Notes under the pieces: model-generated | What the model saw: the letters and a program-made list of their open reading frames with translations, nothing else | What the model was told of the DNA's origin: nothing | Database searches by the model: none | Shown: positions 22,774-32,086 of the stretch, in pieces | Layout: every line of letters begins with the position of its first letter | Position numbering within the stretch: position 1 is the stretch's first letter | Position numbers and translations under genes: made by a program | Source: Rheinheimera texasensis DSM 17496 | GTDB lineage: Bacteria > Pseudomonadota > Gammaproteobacteria > Enterobacterales > Alteromonadaceae | Length of the DNA stretch: 64,000 nucleotides | Direction of reading: 5' to 3' | Assembly: GCF_000711985.1 (NCBI RefSeq) | Contig: NZ_KL544005.1 | Location: 1,005,970-1,069,969 of the forward strand

Positions 22774-25431
22774 ATGAAGACAATGTGGCAAAAATCGATG
22801 CTGGCACTAGCGGTCAGCTCGGCGATTTTCAGCGCTTACAGCCAGGCGCAGACGACAGAAGGCACTGCAGCAACAGCTGCCGACAAAGCGAAAAAAGAAG
22901 AAGTGGCGATTGAAAAAATCGAAGTCCGCGGCTTCGGTGCCACCCTTGGTAAATCCTTATTACAGAAAAAAGTAGCGGACTCAGTTGTGGAAATCGTTTC
23001 CACAGATGACCTGGGTTCACTGCCAGACGTGACCATCGCTGACGCCTTAGGCCGCTTGCCGGGCGTGGCAGCAGAACGCGACCGCGGTAACGCCAGCAGT
23101 ATCTCCATTCGTGGTATGGGCCCGCGCCTCAATATGGCGACTATGCAGGGCCGCGAGATTGTCAGCGCCGAACCAAGCCGTGAAGTGCGTTATGAGCAAT
23201 TCCCGGCTGAACTGATTAACTCAGTGGAAGTGTACAAAAGCCCGCTGGCCAGTCAGGTCGAAGGCGGCATCTCAGGCCTGGTGAATATGAACTTTGTCAG
23301 CCCGCTGGCGAAAGACAAACGTATCATCAACGTGACCGGCCACCTGATGGACTATCAGTTGGGCCACGACATCGATGGCGCTGACGCCAGCGGCCATAAA
23401 GGCAGCTTCAGTTATGTCGACCAGTGGAGCGAGACATTTGGTGTGGTGCTTGGCCTGACTTATCAGGACCAGCCGTCGCTGCAACGCGAAACCAGCAGCT
23501 GGGCGTACAACAAAAACACCGCCGATCAGGGCGATGTCAACGGTGACGGCATCCGCGAAGCTGCGCCATGGGGCGGCAAAACCGCGACTAAACTCGGCGA
23601 CAACCAGCGTACCGGCGCCATGACCATCCTGGAATGGCAAGCCAGCGACCAGCTGAACCTGAAATACGACCTGTTTTATTCTGAATTTGATATCGAAGAG
23701 CTGGAAGACCAGTTCTGGTTCGACGGCTGGGGCAACTGGGGCGGTGGCAGCAACTGGAACTACAACAACTCAGTCGCCAAACCGCAAATTATGACTAAAG
23801 CCGATGGCAGCCAGCAGCTGACCGGCGGCGGTCTGCTGTGGGGCGCGCATTCGGCCAACAACGCCACCTGGTTCCAGGCCAATGAATTATTGAGCACTGG
23901 CCTGAAGTCGGTCTGGGAAGGCGATGTCTGGACCATCAGTACCGACCTCGGTTACTCCGAAGCCAGCATCAAATCACGTTGGGTCAACGTCACTTCCACT
24001 TACTCAGGCCCAACGCCGCTCGACGTGCAGTGGTCCACTGCCGGTGGCCGTTTAGGCGTGGTGGTCAACGAGGACATCAGCAAGCCGGAATACTACAAAG
24101 TGAACGGCATGACGGTCGACAGCGACCGCGATTTAACTGACGAAATGAGCAGCCTGAAACTTGACTTCGAACGCCGGCTGGATCATGCCGTGATTGACAG
24201 TGTGTCTTTTGGTGGCCGTTTCTCTGACCGTGAAAAAGACAACGACGTGCAAAGCTGGTGGCAGGCGGTGAAGAACCCGAACGTCAGTAACTACGGCCGC
24301 CGTTATGCCTTAGGTGGTGGTTTACAGTCGCCGGATATGTATGGCTTTAACAACTGGGGCGATTTAGTACAGCAGGCGTTTGGCGGCATCGACAACCGCT
24401 CGGCCTACAGCAAAACCGATCAGGACCGCATCAACAGCTGGTTTGTCAGCGAGAAAAACCAGGCGGTGTACGGCATGGTTCGGCTGAACTCCGAGTTATT
24501 TGGCTTTAGCTACACCGGGAACGCCGGCGTACGTTTAGTGAAAACTGACTCTGAATCCATTGGCTACCAGTTTAAAGACAACCAGTATTCACCAGTCAGC
24601 GTCGATCATAGCTACACCGAAGTGCTGCCGTCGCTGAACCTGAATTTTGCACTGACCGATGAAACCCAACTGCGGGTTGGCCTGTCACGCGCTTTAGCGC
24701 GGCCACCGCTGGTGGAAATGCGTACCGGCTTCCAGCTCGATTCACAAAGCCCGGTTAAAACCGGCTCGGGCGGTAACCCGCTGTTAGACCCATTTGTGGC
24801 GAACCAGCTGGATATCGGCGTGGAATATTACCTGTCGGAAGATCAGGCGCTGACCGTCTCCACCTTCTTTAAAGATTTAAAGAGCCACATTGGCAGCAGC
24901 ACCGACAAGCTGACATTAAACGGCGTGACTTATGACTTCACCGGCCCGGTCAACGGCGACGGCGGTCAAATCAAAGGCTTTGAAATGATGTATCAGCAGG
25001 CGTTTAAAAACCTGCCGGCACCGTTCGATGGCCTGGGTTTTTACGCCAACTACTCCTACACCGACAGCAACGTTTATGAATTTGTGCCAAAAGACAATCC
25101 GCTGCCGCTCGGTGGCCTGTCCAAAGACGTCGCTAACCTGACGCTGTGGTACTACAAAGCCGGTTTCGACGCCAAAGTGTCGTACAACTACCGCAGCGGT
25201 TTTACCCGCGTCGGCAGCTGGACACCGTCTGAAATCAACAGCATAGACGCAGAAACCACGCTGGACGCCAGTGTGTCGTACGAAGTGAACAGCCAGCTGA
25301 AGCTGATGTTGCAGGGCCAGAACCTGACCAACGAAGCCTCGACTTCTTACTTCGACAATGACCCAAGCCGGATTGGCAGCTACCTCGACTGGGGCCGCCG
25401 TTTCCTGATTGGTTTCTCTTACTCGATGTAA
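22774..25431 (+). CDS. TonB-dependent receptor, carbohydrate type
   Basis: An 885-residue outer-membrane receptor with a signal peptide (ends SQAQT). A plug domain follows: IEKIEVRGFGATLGKSLLQKK (near the TonB box region), DVTIADALGRLPGVAAERDRGNASSISIRGMG, EVYKSPLASQVEGGISGLVN. A large beta-barrel ends in RRFLIGFSYSM. The TIADALGRLPGV and SIRGMGPR wording is that of the Xanthomonas/Caulobacter-type carbohydrate receptors (TIGR01782), not of siderophore receptors. It would import oligosaccharides across the outer membrane with TonB energy. As first gene of the galactoside operon it probably takes up beta-galactosides or galactan fragments. A hairpin follows the stop. Confidence 0.9.
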   Translation: MKTMWQKSMLALAVSSAIFSAYSQAQTTEGTAATAADKAKKEEVAIEKIEVRGFGATLGKSLLQKKVADSVVEIVSTDDLGSLPDVTIADALGRLPGVAAERDRGNASSISIRGMGPRLNMATMQGREIVSAEPSREVRYEQFPAELINSVEVYKSPLASQVEGGISGLVNMNFVSPLAKDKRIINVTGHLMDYQLGHDIDGADASGHKGSFSYVDQWSETFGVVLGLTYQDQPSLQRETSSWAYNKNTADQGDVNGDGIREAAPWGGKTATKLGDNQRTGAMTILEWQASDQLNLKYDLFYSEFDIEELEDQFWFDGWGNWGGGSNWNYNNSVAKPQIMTKADGSQQLTGGGLLWGAHSANNATWFQANELLSTGLKSVWEGDVWTISTDLGYSEASIKSRWVNVTSTYSGPTPLDVQWSTAGGRLGVVVNEDISKPEYYKVNGMTVDSDRDLTDEMSSLKLDFERRLDHAVIDSVSFGGRFSDREKDNDVQSWWQAVKNPNVSNYGRRYALGGGLQSPDMYGFNNWGDLVQQAFGGIDNRSAYSKTDQDRINSWFVSEKNQAVYGMVRLNSELFGFSYTGNAGVRLVKTDSESIGYQFKDNQYSPVSVDHSYTEVLPSLNLNFALTDETQLRVGLSRALARPPLVEMRTGFQLDSQSPVKTGSGGNPLLDPFVANQLDIGVEYYLSEDQALTVSTFFKDLKSHIGSSTDKLTLNGVTYDFTGPVNGDGGQIKGFEMMYQQAFKNLPAPFDGLGFYANYSYTDSNVYEFVPKDNPLPLGGLSKDVANLTLWYYKAGFDAKVSYNYRSGFTRVGSWTPSEINSIDAETTLDASVSYEVNSQLKLMLQGQNLTNEASTSYFDNDPSRIGSYLDWGRRFLIGFSYSM

Positions 25432-25440
25432 CCCTGAGTC

Positions 25441-25465
25441 CCGGCAGGCTGCTTCAGCCTGCCGG
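25441..25465 (+). terminator. Strong hairpin without T-run after the TonB receptor gene
   Basis: CCGGCAGGCTG-CTT-CAGCCTGCCGG is an 11-bp perfect stem with a 3-base loop. No T-run follows, so it is more likely a partial attenuator or mRNA-stabilising hairpin that keeps receptor transcript levels above those of the downstream genes. Confidence 0.6.
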
Positions 25466-25517
25466 TGTTGTTCCCATGCTGGCGCAAGCCGGATCTGACG
25501 AAATCAAGGAGCAAACG

Positions 25518-26225
25518 ATGGCCGAACATTTGCTGTTAACCGGCGCATCTGGCGGCATCGGGCGCGCCTTAGCGCTGCAACTGGCCAAAGCCGGTTATCG
25601 CCTCAGTTTGCACGGCCGTGATGCCGCAAAGCTGGCTGAAACCTGCGCCCAGGTGCTGGCCGTAGCACCGGCAAAGCAGCTGGTGTCTAACGCCGCCTTT
25701 GATTTAACCGACCCGGCCGAGCTGATTGCCTTTTGTCAGCAGGCCGAAGCCGCTTGTCCGGTCGATGGCCTGGTGAACTGTGCCGGCGCCAACTTAAGCC
25801 GTGCCCCGGCGCAAAACCCGGACTGGCCGGCATTGGAGCAAATGCTGGCCCTGAATTTTCGGGTGCCACTGCTGCTACAGGAATGTCTGTTGCCCGGCAT
25901 GCTGGCGCGTGGCCACGGCACCATTTTGCAGGTGCTGAGCACCTGCGTCAGTTTTGCCAACCCAGGTGTTGCGGCATACAGCGCCAGTAAAAGCGCGCTG
26001 GAAAGTTACAGCAAAGTACTGAGGCGGGAACTGCAGGACAGCGGTGTGCGGGTGCTGCATTTAATTCCCGGCGGCGTTGATACCGGTTTCCGGCCGCAGG
26101 CGCGGCCTGAATATTTAACGCCAGACGATGTCGCAGCCGCCGCGCTTGCGATGTTGCAGGCGCCGGCCAGCGCCCATTGGCACGAGCTGGTACTGCGGCC
26201 ACAAGTGGAACGCAACTGGGCATGA
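25518..26225 (+). CDS. Short-chain dehydrogenase/reductase (SDR)
   Basis: A 235-residue classical SDR from the ATG at 25518, which has AAGGAG six bases upstream; the upstream in-frame extension is not used. TGASGGIGRALA (residues 7-18) is the cofactor loop, LVNCAGANLS the NNAG-like strand, and S-x(n)-Y-SAS-K (VLSTCVSFANPGVAAYSASK) the catalytic Ser/Tyr/Lys set. The start LLLTGASGGIG and HGRDAAKL favour NADP(H), as an Arg follows the second strand. Its place between the receptor and GH2 genes in a galactose operon suggests sugar or sugar-alcohol oxidation or reduction. A galactose dehydrogenase role is possible but unproven. Confidence 0.85.
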   Translation: MAEHLLLTGASGGIGRALALQLAKAGYRLSLHGRDAAKLAETCAQVLAVAPAKQLVSNAAFDLTDPAELIAFCQQAEAACPVDGLVNCAGANLSRAPAQNPDWPALEQMLALNFRVPLLLQECLLPGMLARGHGTILQVLSTCVSFANPGVAAYSASKSALESYSKVLRRELQDSGVRVLHLIPGGVDTGFRPQARPEYLTPDDVAAAALAMLQAPASAHWHELVLRPQVERNWA

Positions 26226-26301
26226 GTCGAACGCGACTTGGCAAAAGTTGAACACAACCGGGCTTAAGCCAGTTCATCATTTTTTAGTGCAAGGATTTTT
26301 C

Positions 26302-28731
26302 ATGACGCGTTTTTTTACGCCTTTTTCAGCGCTGACTTTGTTATTACTGTGCGGCCATGCCTCTGCCGGACAACAAGCCAGTGCCGCGCCACAAGCTGAA
26401 GCTCCAGCTGTGCCCGCTTTGGTTGCAGCCTGTCCGGCCCAGATCCAGACCAGCGCCTGCGACCTGACAGTACATCACTGGTTATTCAGCAAAGACGCCC
26501 TGGGCGCCGGTCAGTTACCGGCCGCCAACGCTCACTGGGAACTGGTGCGGCTGCCACATACGCCCAAACGCGAACCGCTGGTGGTCAATGACCAGTGGCA
26601 AGGCACTATGTGGTACAAAACCACGCTGGATTTATCGAAACAACAAGCTGGCCAGCAGCTGTGGTTGCAGTTCGGCGGTGCGATGAATGTGGCCGATGTG
26701 TATGTCGACGGCCTGCATTTACGCCAGCACCTCGGCGGTTATCTGCCGTTTAGCGTCGATTTAACGCCTTATCTGCAGCAACAAGCCAAGCAGCCGGAAA
26801 AGGTCGAAGTGCTGGTGCGGCTGGACAACCGCGATCATGCGCTGACCGGTTTAAAGCCGCTCAAACAGCTTGATTTTAATCCTTATGGCGGCCTGTACCG
26901 GCCAGTCACACTGGCGCTGCGCCCGGCGCTGCACATCAGTTCTGAGCAATTAAGCGACACTGTCGCCGGCGGCAGCGTGGCGGTCAGTTATCCACACATC
27001 AGCACAGCGTCAGCCACTGTGATGGTGGCGACTGAACTGCAATCGGCTGCAACGGCGCCAGCCTCAGCCCGGCTCAGCCAGCGCATTCTGCAAAACGGCA
27101 CATTAGTCAGCCAAACTCAGGCGCAAATCAGCCTGGCGGCCGGCAAAAAACAAACGCTGCAGCAACAGCTGACTATCAACACACCACAGCTTTGGAGCCC
27201 ACAGCAACCGGCGCTGTATCAACTGGTGACTGAACTGTGGCAGGGCGAGCAGTTGCTGGAGCGGCAACAGCGTAACATTGGCCTGCGCACCATCGCTTTT
27301 AATACCCGGCATCAGCTGTTGTTAAACGGCGAAAAAACCTTTTTACGTGGTGTGAACCGCCATCAGGAATTTCCGCATTTAGGCTATGCCGTCGGGCCTT
27401 TGGCCGACGAGCGTGACGCCGTGCGCATTAAAGCGGCCGGTTTTGACTATGTCCGGCTATCGCATTATCCACAGTCCAAAGCCTTTATGGACGCGGCCGA
27501 CCGCCTGGGTTTATTGCTGCTGGACGCCATTCCCGGTTGGCAGTACCAATCCATGGACCCGGCATTTGCTGATTTGATGGCGCAAAACTGCCGCGACCTC
27601 ATTCGCCGCAGCCGCAATCATCCAAGCATTCTGGCCTTTGAGTGTTCGCTCAATGAAACCGCGATGGCGCCGGCGTTAATCGAGCGTCTGCACCAGACGG
27701 TGAAACAAGAAGCGCCCTGGGCCTATTCCGCTGGTTGGATGCCGGGTTTTGATTTGTATCTGCAGGCCCGCCAGCACCGGCTGCAACATTACACGCCACC
27801 GACGCAGCCTTACATCGTCTCCGAATATGGTGACTGGGAGTATTACGCGCAGGACGCCGGTTTTGCCCAGCATCAGTGGCAGGGTTTAAAAGCTGAAGCG
27901 CGCACCTCGCGCCAGTTGTTGTCGGCCGGCGAAACCCGCCTGTTGCAACAAGCGACTAACTTGCAGGAAGCGCATAACGACAACCTGCGCACACCGGCCT
28001 TTGCAGACGGTTATTGGGTGATGTTTGACTACAACCGCGGCTACGCCGATGACCTGGAAGCCTCGGGCCTGATGAGCATCTACCGCGAGCCGAAATACAG
28101 CTATTACCTGTTCCAAAGCCAGCGGCCCGCCAGCGAGCAATCAGCCCTCTACCCTTCTGGCCCCATGGTGTTTATCGCCAGCGACTGGAGCGGCGAAGGC
28201 GTTGTTGCCGGACAAAATGCACAGGTGCGGGTATTCAGCAATGCCGAACAAGTGGCGCTGTACTTAAACGGCAAGCTGGTAGAGACCCGCACTGCGAACA
28301 GACAAGCTGGCGAACACTCAATGTCCGACCGTATCGCCCGGCCGCCATTTGAATTCAGCCTGCCGGCTTTTGTGCCGGGCACCCTCGAAGCCAAAGCGCT
28401 GATCAACGGCAAAGTGGTGGCTGAACATCAGGTACACACGCAAGGACCGGCCGCCGCTATTCAGATTCAAGTTGATAACACAGGTCCGGCGCCGGCAGCT
28501 TTTGATGAAGTGTTTGTCAAAGCGCAGCTGGTCGACGGCAAAGGCAATCCGGTGCGTTCCAGCGGCGTGACGCTGACTTTCCAAAGTGCAGAGCTCGATA
28601 TCGTCAACCCGGAACCCGTAGTCACTGAGCGTGGCGTTGGTGTGGTGCTGGTGAAAACCAGTGCCGCGGGCCTGAAAGGGCGTTTAACCGTCAGCGCCGC
28701 CGGACTGCCGGTTGCCAATATTCAATTCTAA
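26302..28731 (+). CDS. Secreted glycoside hydrolase family 2, probable beta-galactosidase
   Basis: An 809-residue protein from the ATG at 26302 (AAGGA upstream), with a signal peptide (ends GHASAGQQ). Domain order: sugar-binding jelly roll (about 50-230), immunoglobulin-like domain, TIM barrel (about 330-620: LRGVNRHQEFPHLGYAV, YVRLSHYPQ), then DUF4982-like and Big_1-like Ig domains at the C-terminus. The acid/base Glu lies in ECSLNET (about residue 450) and the nucleophile Glu in IVSEYGDWEYY (about 507). The signal peptide places it in the periplasm or outside. With a complete Leloir pathway behind it, release of galactose from beta-galactosides is the likely role; other exo-activities (galacturonidase, glucuronidase) exist in the family. 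Confidence 0.88.
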   Translation: MTRFFTPFSALTLLLLCGHASAGQQASAAPQAEAPAVPALVAACPAQIQTSACDLTVHHWLFSKDALGAGQLPAANAHWELVRLPHTPKREPLVVNDQWQGTMWYKTTLDLSKQQAGQQLWLQFGGAMNVADVYVDGLHLRQHLGGYLPFSVDLTPYLQQQAKQPEKVEVLVRLDNRDHALTGLKPLKQLDFNPYGGLYRPVTLALRPALHISSEQLSDTVAGGSVAVSYPHISTASATVMVATELQSAATAPASARLSQRILQNGTLVSQTQAQISLAAGKKQTLQQQLTINTPQLWSPQQPALYQLVTELWQGEQLLERQQRNIGLRTIAFNTRHQLLLNGEKTFLRGVNRHQEFPHLGYAVGPLADERDAVRIKAAGFDYVRLSHYPQSKAFMDAADRLGLLLLDAIPGWQYQSMDPAFADLMAQNCRDLIRRSRNHPSILAFECSLNETAMAPALIERLHQTVKQEAPWAYSAGWMPGFDLYLQARQHRLQHYTPPTQPYIVSEYGDWEYYAQDAGFAQHQWQGLKAEARTSRQLLSAGETRLLQQATNLQEAHNDNLRTPAFADGYWVMFDYNRGYADDLEASGLMSIYREPKYSYYLFQSQRPASEQSALYPSGPMVFIASDWSGEGVVAGQNAQVRVFSNAEQVALYLNGKLVETRTANRQAGEHSMSDRIARPPFEFSLPAFVPGTLEAKALINGKVVAEHQVHTQGPAAAIQIQVDNTGPAPAAFDEVFVKAQLVDGKGNPVRSSGVTLTFQSAELDIVNPEPVVTERGVGVVLVKTSAAGLKGRLTVSAAGLPVANIQF

Positions 28732-28744
28732 CGGAGCACAACGG

Positions 28745-29827
28745 ATGAATATCCTGCTGACCGGCGGTGCCGGTTATATCGGTTCTCATACCGCGCTGGC
28801 ATTGATGGCGCGCGGCCATCAGCTGGTGCTGGTGGATAATTTCAGCAACAGCCAACCCGAAGTATTGAAGCGGCTCAGCAATTTGAGCCAGGGCATGCCC
28901 GGCAGCTTTGATTTTCACCAGCTCGATATCTGTGATGCCAAGGCGCTTGCTGCCGTGTTTGCGGCCAAGGCCGCAGCCGGACAACACTTTGATGCGGTGA
29001 TCCACTTTGCCGGTTTAAAAGCAGTGGGGGAATCGGCGCGCGAACCGCTGAAATACTATCAACATAATGTCGCCGGTACTGTGACGCTGCTGAATGTGAT
29101 GCAGCAGTATCAGGTGAACTGTCTGGTATTCAGCTCATCGGCGACTGTTTATGGCGACCCGCAGTCATTACCGCTGACCGAACAATCGCCAACCGGCCCA
29201 CAAAGTGTGTATGGCCGCAGCAAGTTTATGGTGGAACACATTCTCGCCGATTATTGCGCTGCCAATGCGGCATTTTCTGCGGTAGTACTCCGCTACTTCA
29301 ACCCGGTCGGTGCGCATCCGTCGGGTCAGCTTGGCGAAGACCCACAAGGTATTCCGAATAATTTATTGCCTTTTATCAGCCAGGTCGCGGTCGGCCGGCG
29401 CGAAGCACTCACAGTGTTTGGCAACGACTACCCAACGCCGGACGGCACCGGCGTACGCGACTATATCCATGTGCTGGATTTGGCCGACGGCCATGTCCGC
29501 GCGCTGGAGCAGCTCTGCAACCAAGCCGGCCAGCATCTGTTTAACCTCGGCACCGGCCAGGGGTATTCAGTGCTCGAGATGGTCGAAGCCTTCCGCCAGG
29601 TGTCGGGCCACCCCATCCCCCTTCATTTTGCGCCACGTCGCCCCGGCGATGTTAGTGCCTGTTATGCCGATGCCGGCAAAGCGCGGCAGCAACTGGGCTG
29701 GCAAGCGCAGCTCAATCTCACTGATATGGTCAGCGACACCTGGCGCTGGCAACAACAAAATCCGCAGGGCTATCGCACTGCCAATCAAGCTGTGGGCACT
29801 GCTGTAGAGGAAAATGCTGATGTCTGA
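28745..29827 (+). CDS. galE: UDP-glucose 4-epimerase
   Basis: A 360-residue extended SDR from the ATG at 28745 (GGAGCACAACGG upstream). The NAD loop is LLTGGAGYIGSHTALAL (residues 4-20), the catalytic SSATVYGD and YGRSK (Tyr about 155, Lys about 159), and RYFNPVGAHPSGQLGEDP is diagnostic of GalE. It interconverts UDP-galactose and UDP-glucose. It is slightly longer than the usual 338 residues because of a C-terminal tail. The last codons overlap the galT start region, so the two are translationally coupled. Confidence 0.95.
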   Translation: MNILLTGGAGYIGSHTALALMARGHQLVLVDNFSNSQPEVLKRLSNLSQGMPGSFDFHQLDICDAKALAAVFAAKAAAGQHFDAVIHFAGLKAVGESAREPLKYYQHNVAGTVTLLNVMQQYQVNCLVFSSSATVYGDPQSLPLTEQSPTGPQSVYGRSKFMVEHILADYCAANAAFSAVVLRYFNPVGAHPSGQLGEDPQGIPNNLLPFISQVAVGRREALTVFGNDYPTPDGTGVRDYIHVLDLADGHVRALEQLCNQAGQHLFNLGTGQGYSVLEMVEAFRQVSGHPIPLHFAPRRPGDVSACYADAGKARQQLGWQAQLNLTDMVSDTWRWQQQNPQGYRTANQAVGTAVEENADV

Positions 29828-30929
29828 AATGAATACCGCCGTTACACCACCTGTTTTTGACCCTGTCGAGCACCCGCACCGTCGGTTCAACCCGCTGACC
29901 GGCGACTGGGTTCTGGTATCGCCGCACCGAGCCAAACGGCCGTGGCAAGGCCAGGTCGAAGCGGCCGACAACAGCGTGCAGCCGTCTTACGACGACACTT
30001 GTTATCTGTGCCCTGGCAATGTGCGGATTAATGGCGCGCATAACCCAAAGTATCAGGGCCCGTTTGTATTTCAGAACGACTTTGCGGCGCTCAATACCCA
30101 GACACCGGATGCGGTCGTCAATCAGGAAGATTTGCTGCAATTACAGGCCGAACAGGGCTGCAGCCGGGTGATATGTTATTCGCCGGATCACAGCAAAACG
30201 CTGCCGGAACTGAGCATCAGCGACATTCAGGCCGTGATCCAATGCTGGATTGGCCAATATCAGGAATTATCACGCGACTACGGCTGGGTGCAGGTCTTTG
30301 AAAACAAAGGCGCGATCAACGGCTGCTCCAATCCGCACCCACATGGCCAGATTTGGGCAAGTAAAGGCATTCCGACGCTACCGGCACGCGAAGACGCACA
30401 GCAGGCGGCTTACCTCGCCAAACATGGCAAGAATTTATTGCAGCGCTATGCCGAACTGGAGCTGGCCGACCGCTCGCGACTGGTGCTGGATAATGCCGAC
30501 TGGCTGGTGGTGGTGCCTTATTGGGCCAGCTGGCCATTTGAAACGCTGCTGCTGCCCAAGCGCGCCGTGCAGCATCTGGAACAGTTGACCGAAGCAGAAC
30601 AATTGAGCCTCGCGGAAATTCTGCAGGCGCTGACCATTCGTTACGACAATCTGTTTCAGTGCTCTTTCCCTTATTCGATGGGCTGGCACTGCGCGCCCTA
30701 TGCGCCAAACGGTCAGGCCACTGACCCAGCCACTGAAAATGCACACTGGCAGCTGCACGCGCATTTTTATCCGCCGCTGCTGCGCTCCGCCAGCGTGAAA
30801 AAGTTTATGGTAGGGTATGAAATGCTGGCCGAAACCCAGCGTGATATGACCCCGGAACAGGCTGCAGCGCGCTTACGTGACTTGCCAGCCACTCATTATA
30901 AAAAGGCAGCAACAGGAGTCAGAGCATGA
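29820..30929 (+). CDS. galT: Galactose-1-phosphate uridylyltransferase
   Basis: About 369 residues. The ATG at 29820 is preferred (GAGGAAA nine bases upstream); 29814 is also possible. CYLCPGN gives the Zn-binding Cys pair, NPHPHGQIW (about residues 169-177) is the HPH active site with the uridylylated His, and the C-terminal HAHFYPPLLR is conserved. It transfers UMP between UDP-glucose and galactose-1-phosphate. The stop overlaps galK (ATGA). Confidence 0.96.
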   Translation: MSEMNTAVTPPVFDPVEHPHRRFNPLTGDWVLVSPHRAKRPWQGQVEAADNSVQPSYDDTCYLCPGNVRINGAHNPKYQGPFVFQNDFAALNTQTPDAVVNQEDLLQLQAEQGCSRVICYSPDHSKTLPELSISDIQAVIQCWIGQYQELSRDYGWVQVFENKGAINGCSNPHPHGQIWASKGIPTLPAREDAQQAAYLAKHGKNLLQRYAELELADRSRLVLDNADWLVVVPYWASWPFETLLLPKRAVQHLEQLTEAEQLSLAEILQALTIRYDNLFQCSFPYSMGWHCAPYAPNGQATDPATENAHWQLHAHFYPPLLRSASVKKFMVGYEMLAETQRDMTPEQAAARLRDLPATHYKKAATGVRA

Positions 30930-32086
30930 GTCTGTCCGGCGTTCTTCAGAACATGGTCAAAACAACTTTCCAGCGTGAATTTGGCGCGGATGCCACGCAG
31001 CTGTTCAGTGCGCCGGGGCGCGTGAATCTGATTGGCGAGCACACCGATTACAACGACGGTTTTGTGCTGCCCTGCGCCATTCAGTTTGAAACTGTGCTGG
31101 CGAGCCGTCTGGTGCCGGGTTCAAGCCAGATTGAAATCTTCGCGGCGGATTATCAACAGCTGCATGTCATTGATTTAACTGAAACTGTTCAGCCCGTTGC
31201 GACACCACGCTGGGCCAATTATGTCCGCGGCGTCGTCGCCGGCTTACAGCAACGCGGTCTGACGCTGCCAGGCTGCCAGCTGGTGGTTGGCGGCAATGTG
31301 CCGCAAGGTGCTGGCTTAAGTTCGTCAGCGTCGCTGGAAATGGTGTTGGGTTTAGGTCTCAGCACGCTGGCAGGCGCGCCACTGTCGCCACGCGACAATG
31401 CGCTCAATGGCCAGCAGGCTGAACATCAGTTTGCCGGTTGCCAGTGCGGCATTATGGACCAGCTGGTCAGTGCCGCCGGTTTAGCCGGTCAGGCGCTGCT
31501 GCTGGATTGTCGCAGCCTCGACTATCAGACAGTGCCGATGCCGGAGTCGTTACAGGTCCTCATCATCCACTCCAACGTCAAACGCGGTCTGGTCGACAGT
31601 GCTTACAACGAACGACGGGAGCAGTGTGAAGCGGCCGCCAGATTCTTTGGCATCAAAGCGCTCAGAGATGTCACGCCGGAACAGTTGGAAGCGGTGAGAT
31701 CTCAGCTCGATCCGCTGATTTATGCCCGCGCCCGCCATGTCATCAGCGAAAATAACCGCACTGAAGCCGCAGCTGTGGCGCTGAAAAACGCTGATATCAA
31801 AACCTTAAGCGCGCTGATGGCGCAGTCGCATCAGTCGATGCGGGATGATTTTGCCATCACAGTGCCGGCCATTGATTTTCTGGTGGCAGAAGTGGCGGCC
31901 ATTTGCGGCGAACGCGGCGGCGTGCGGATGACCGGCGGTGGTTTTGGCGGTTGTGTGGTCGCGCTGTTACCAGCCGATTTAGTCGAGCCGGTCTGCCAGC
32001 ACTTGAGCAAAGTTTATCCGGCGGCGCATAGGCTTGAGCCGACTTTTTATCTGTGTCAGGCCAGTGCCGGAGCCCGCGCTTTATGA
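30926..32086 (+). CDS. galK: Galactokinase
   Basis: A 386-residue GHMP kinase. Galactokinase signature GRVNLIGEHTDYNDGFVLP (about 31-49), ATP loop VPQGAGLSSSASLEM (about 126-140), and C-terminal motif RMTGGGFGGCVVAL. It phosphorylates alpha-D-galactose at C1. The start overlaps galT and the stop overlaps galM, both as ATGA, so the Leloir genes are one translational block. Confidence 0.97.
   Translation: MSLSGVLQNMVKTTFQREFGADATQLFSAPGRVNLIGEHTDYNDGFVLPCAIQFETVLASRLVPGSSQIEIFAADYQQLHVIDLTETVQPVATPRWANYVRGVVAGLQQRGLTLPGCQLVVGGNVPQGAGLSSSASLEMVLGLGLSTLAGAPLSPRDNALNGQQAEHQFAGCQCGIMDQLVSAAGLAGQALLLDCRSLDYQTVPMPESLQVLIIHSNVKRGLVDSAYNERREQCEAAARFFGIKALRDVTPEQLEAVRSQLDPLIYARARHVISENNRTEAAAVALKNADIKTLSALMAQSHQSMRDDFAITVPAIDFLVAEVAAICGERGGVRMTGGGFGGCVVALLPADLVEPVCQHLSKVYPAAHRLEPTFYLCQASAGARAL

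Noticed and set aside
30316-30744. Minus-strand open frame inside galT
   Set aside because: galT carries its full set of active-site motifs; the antisense frame has none.
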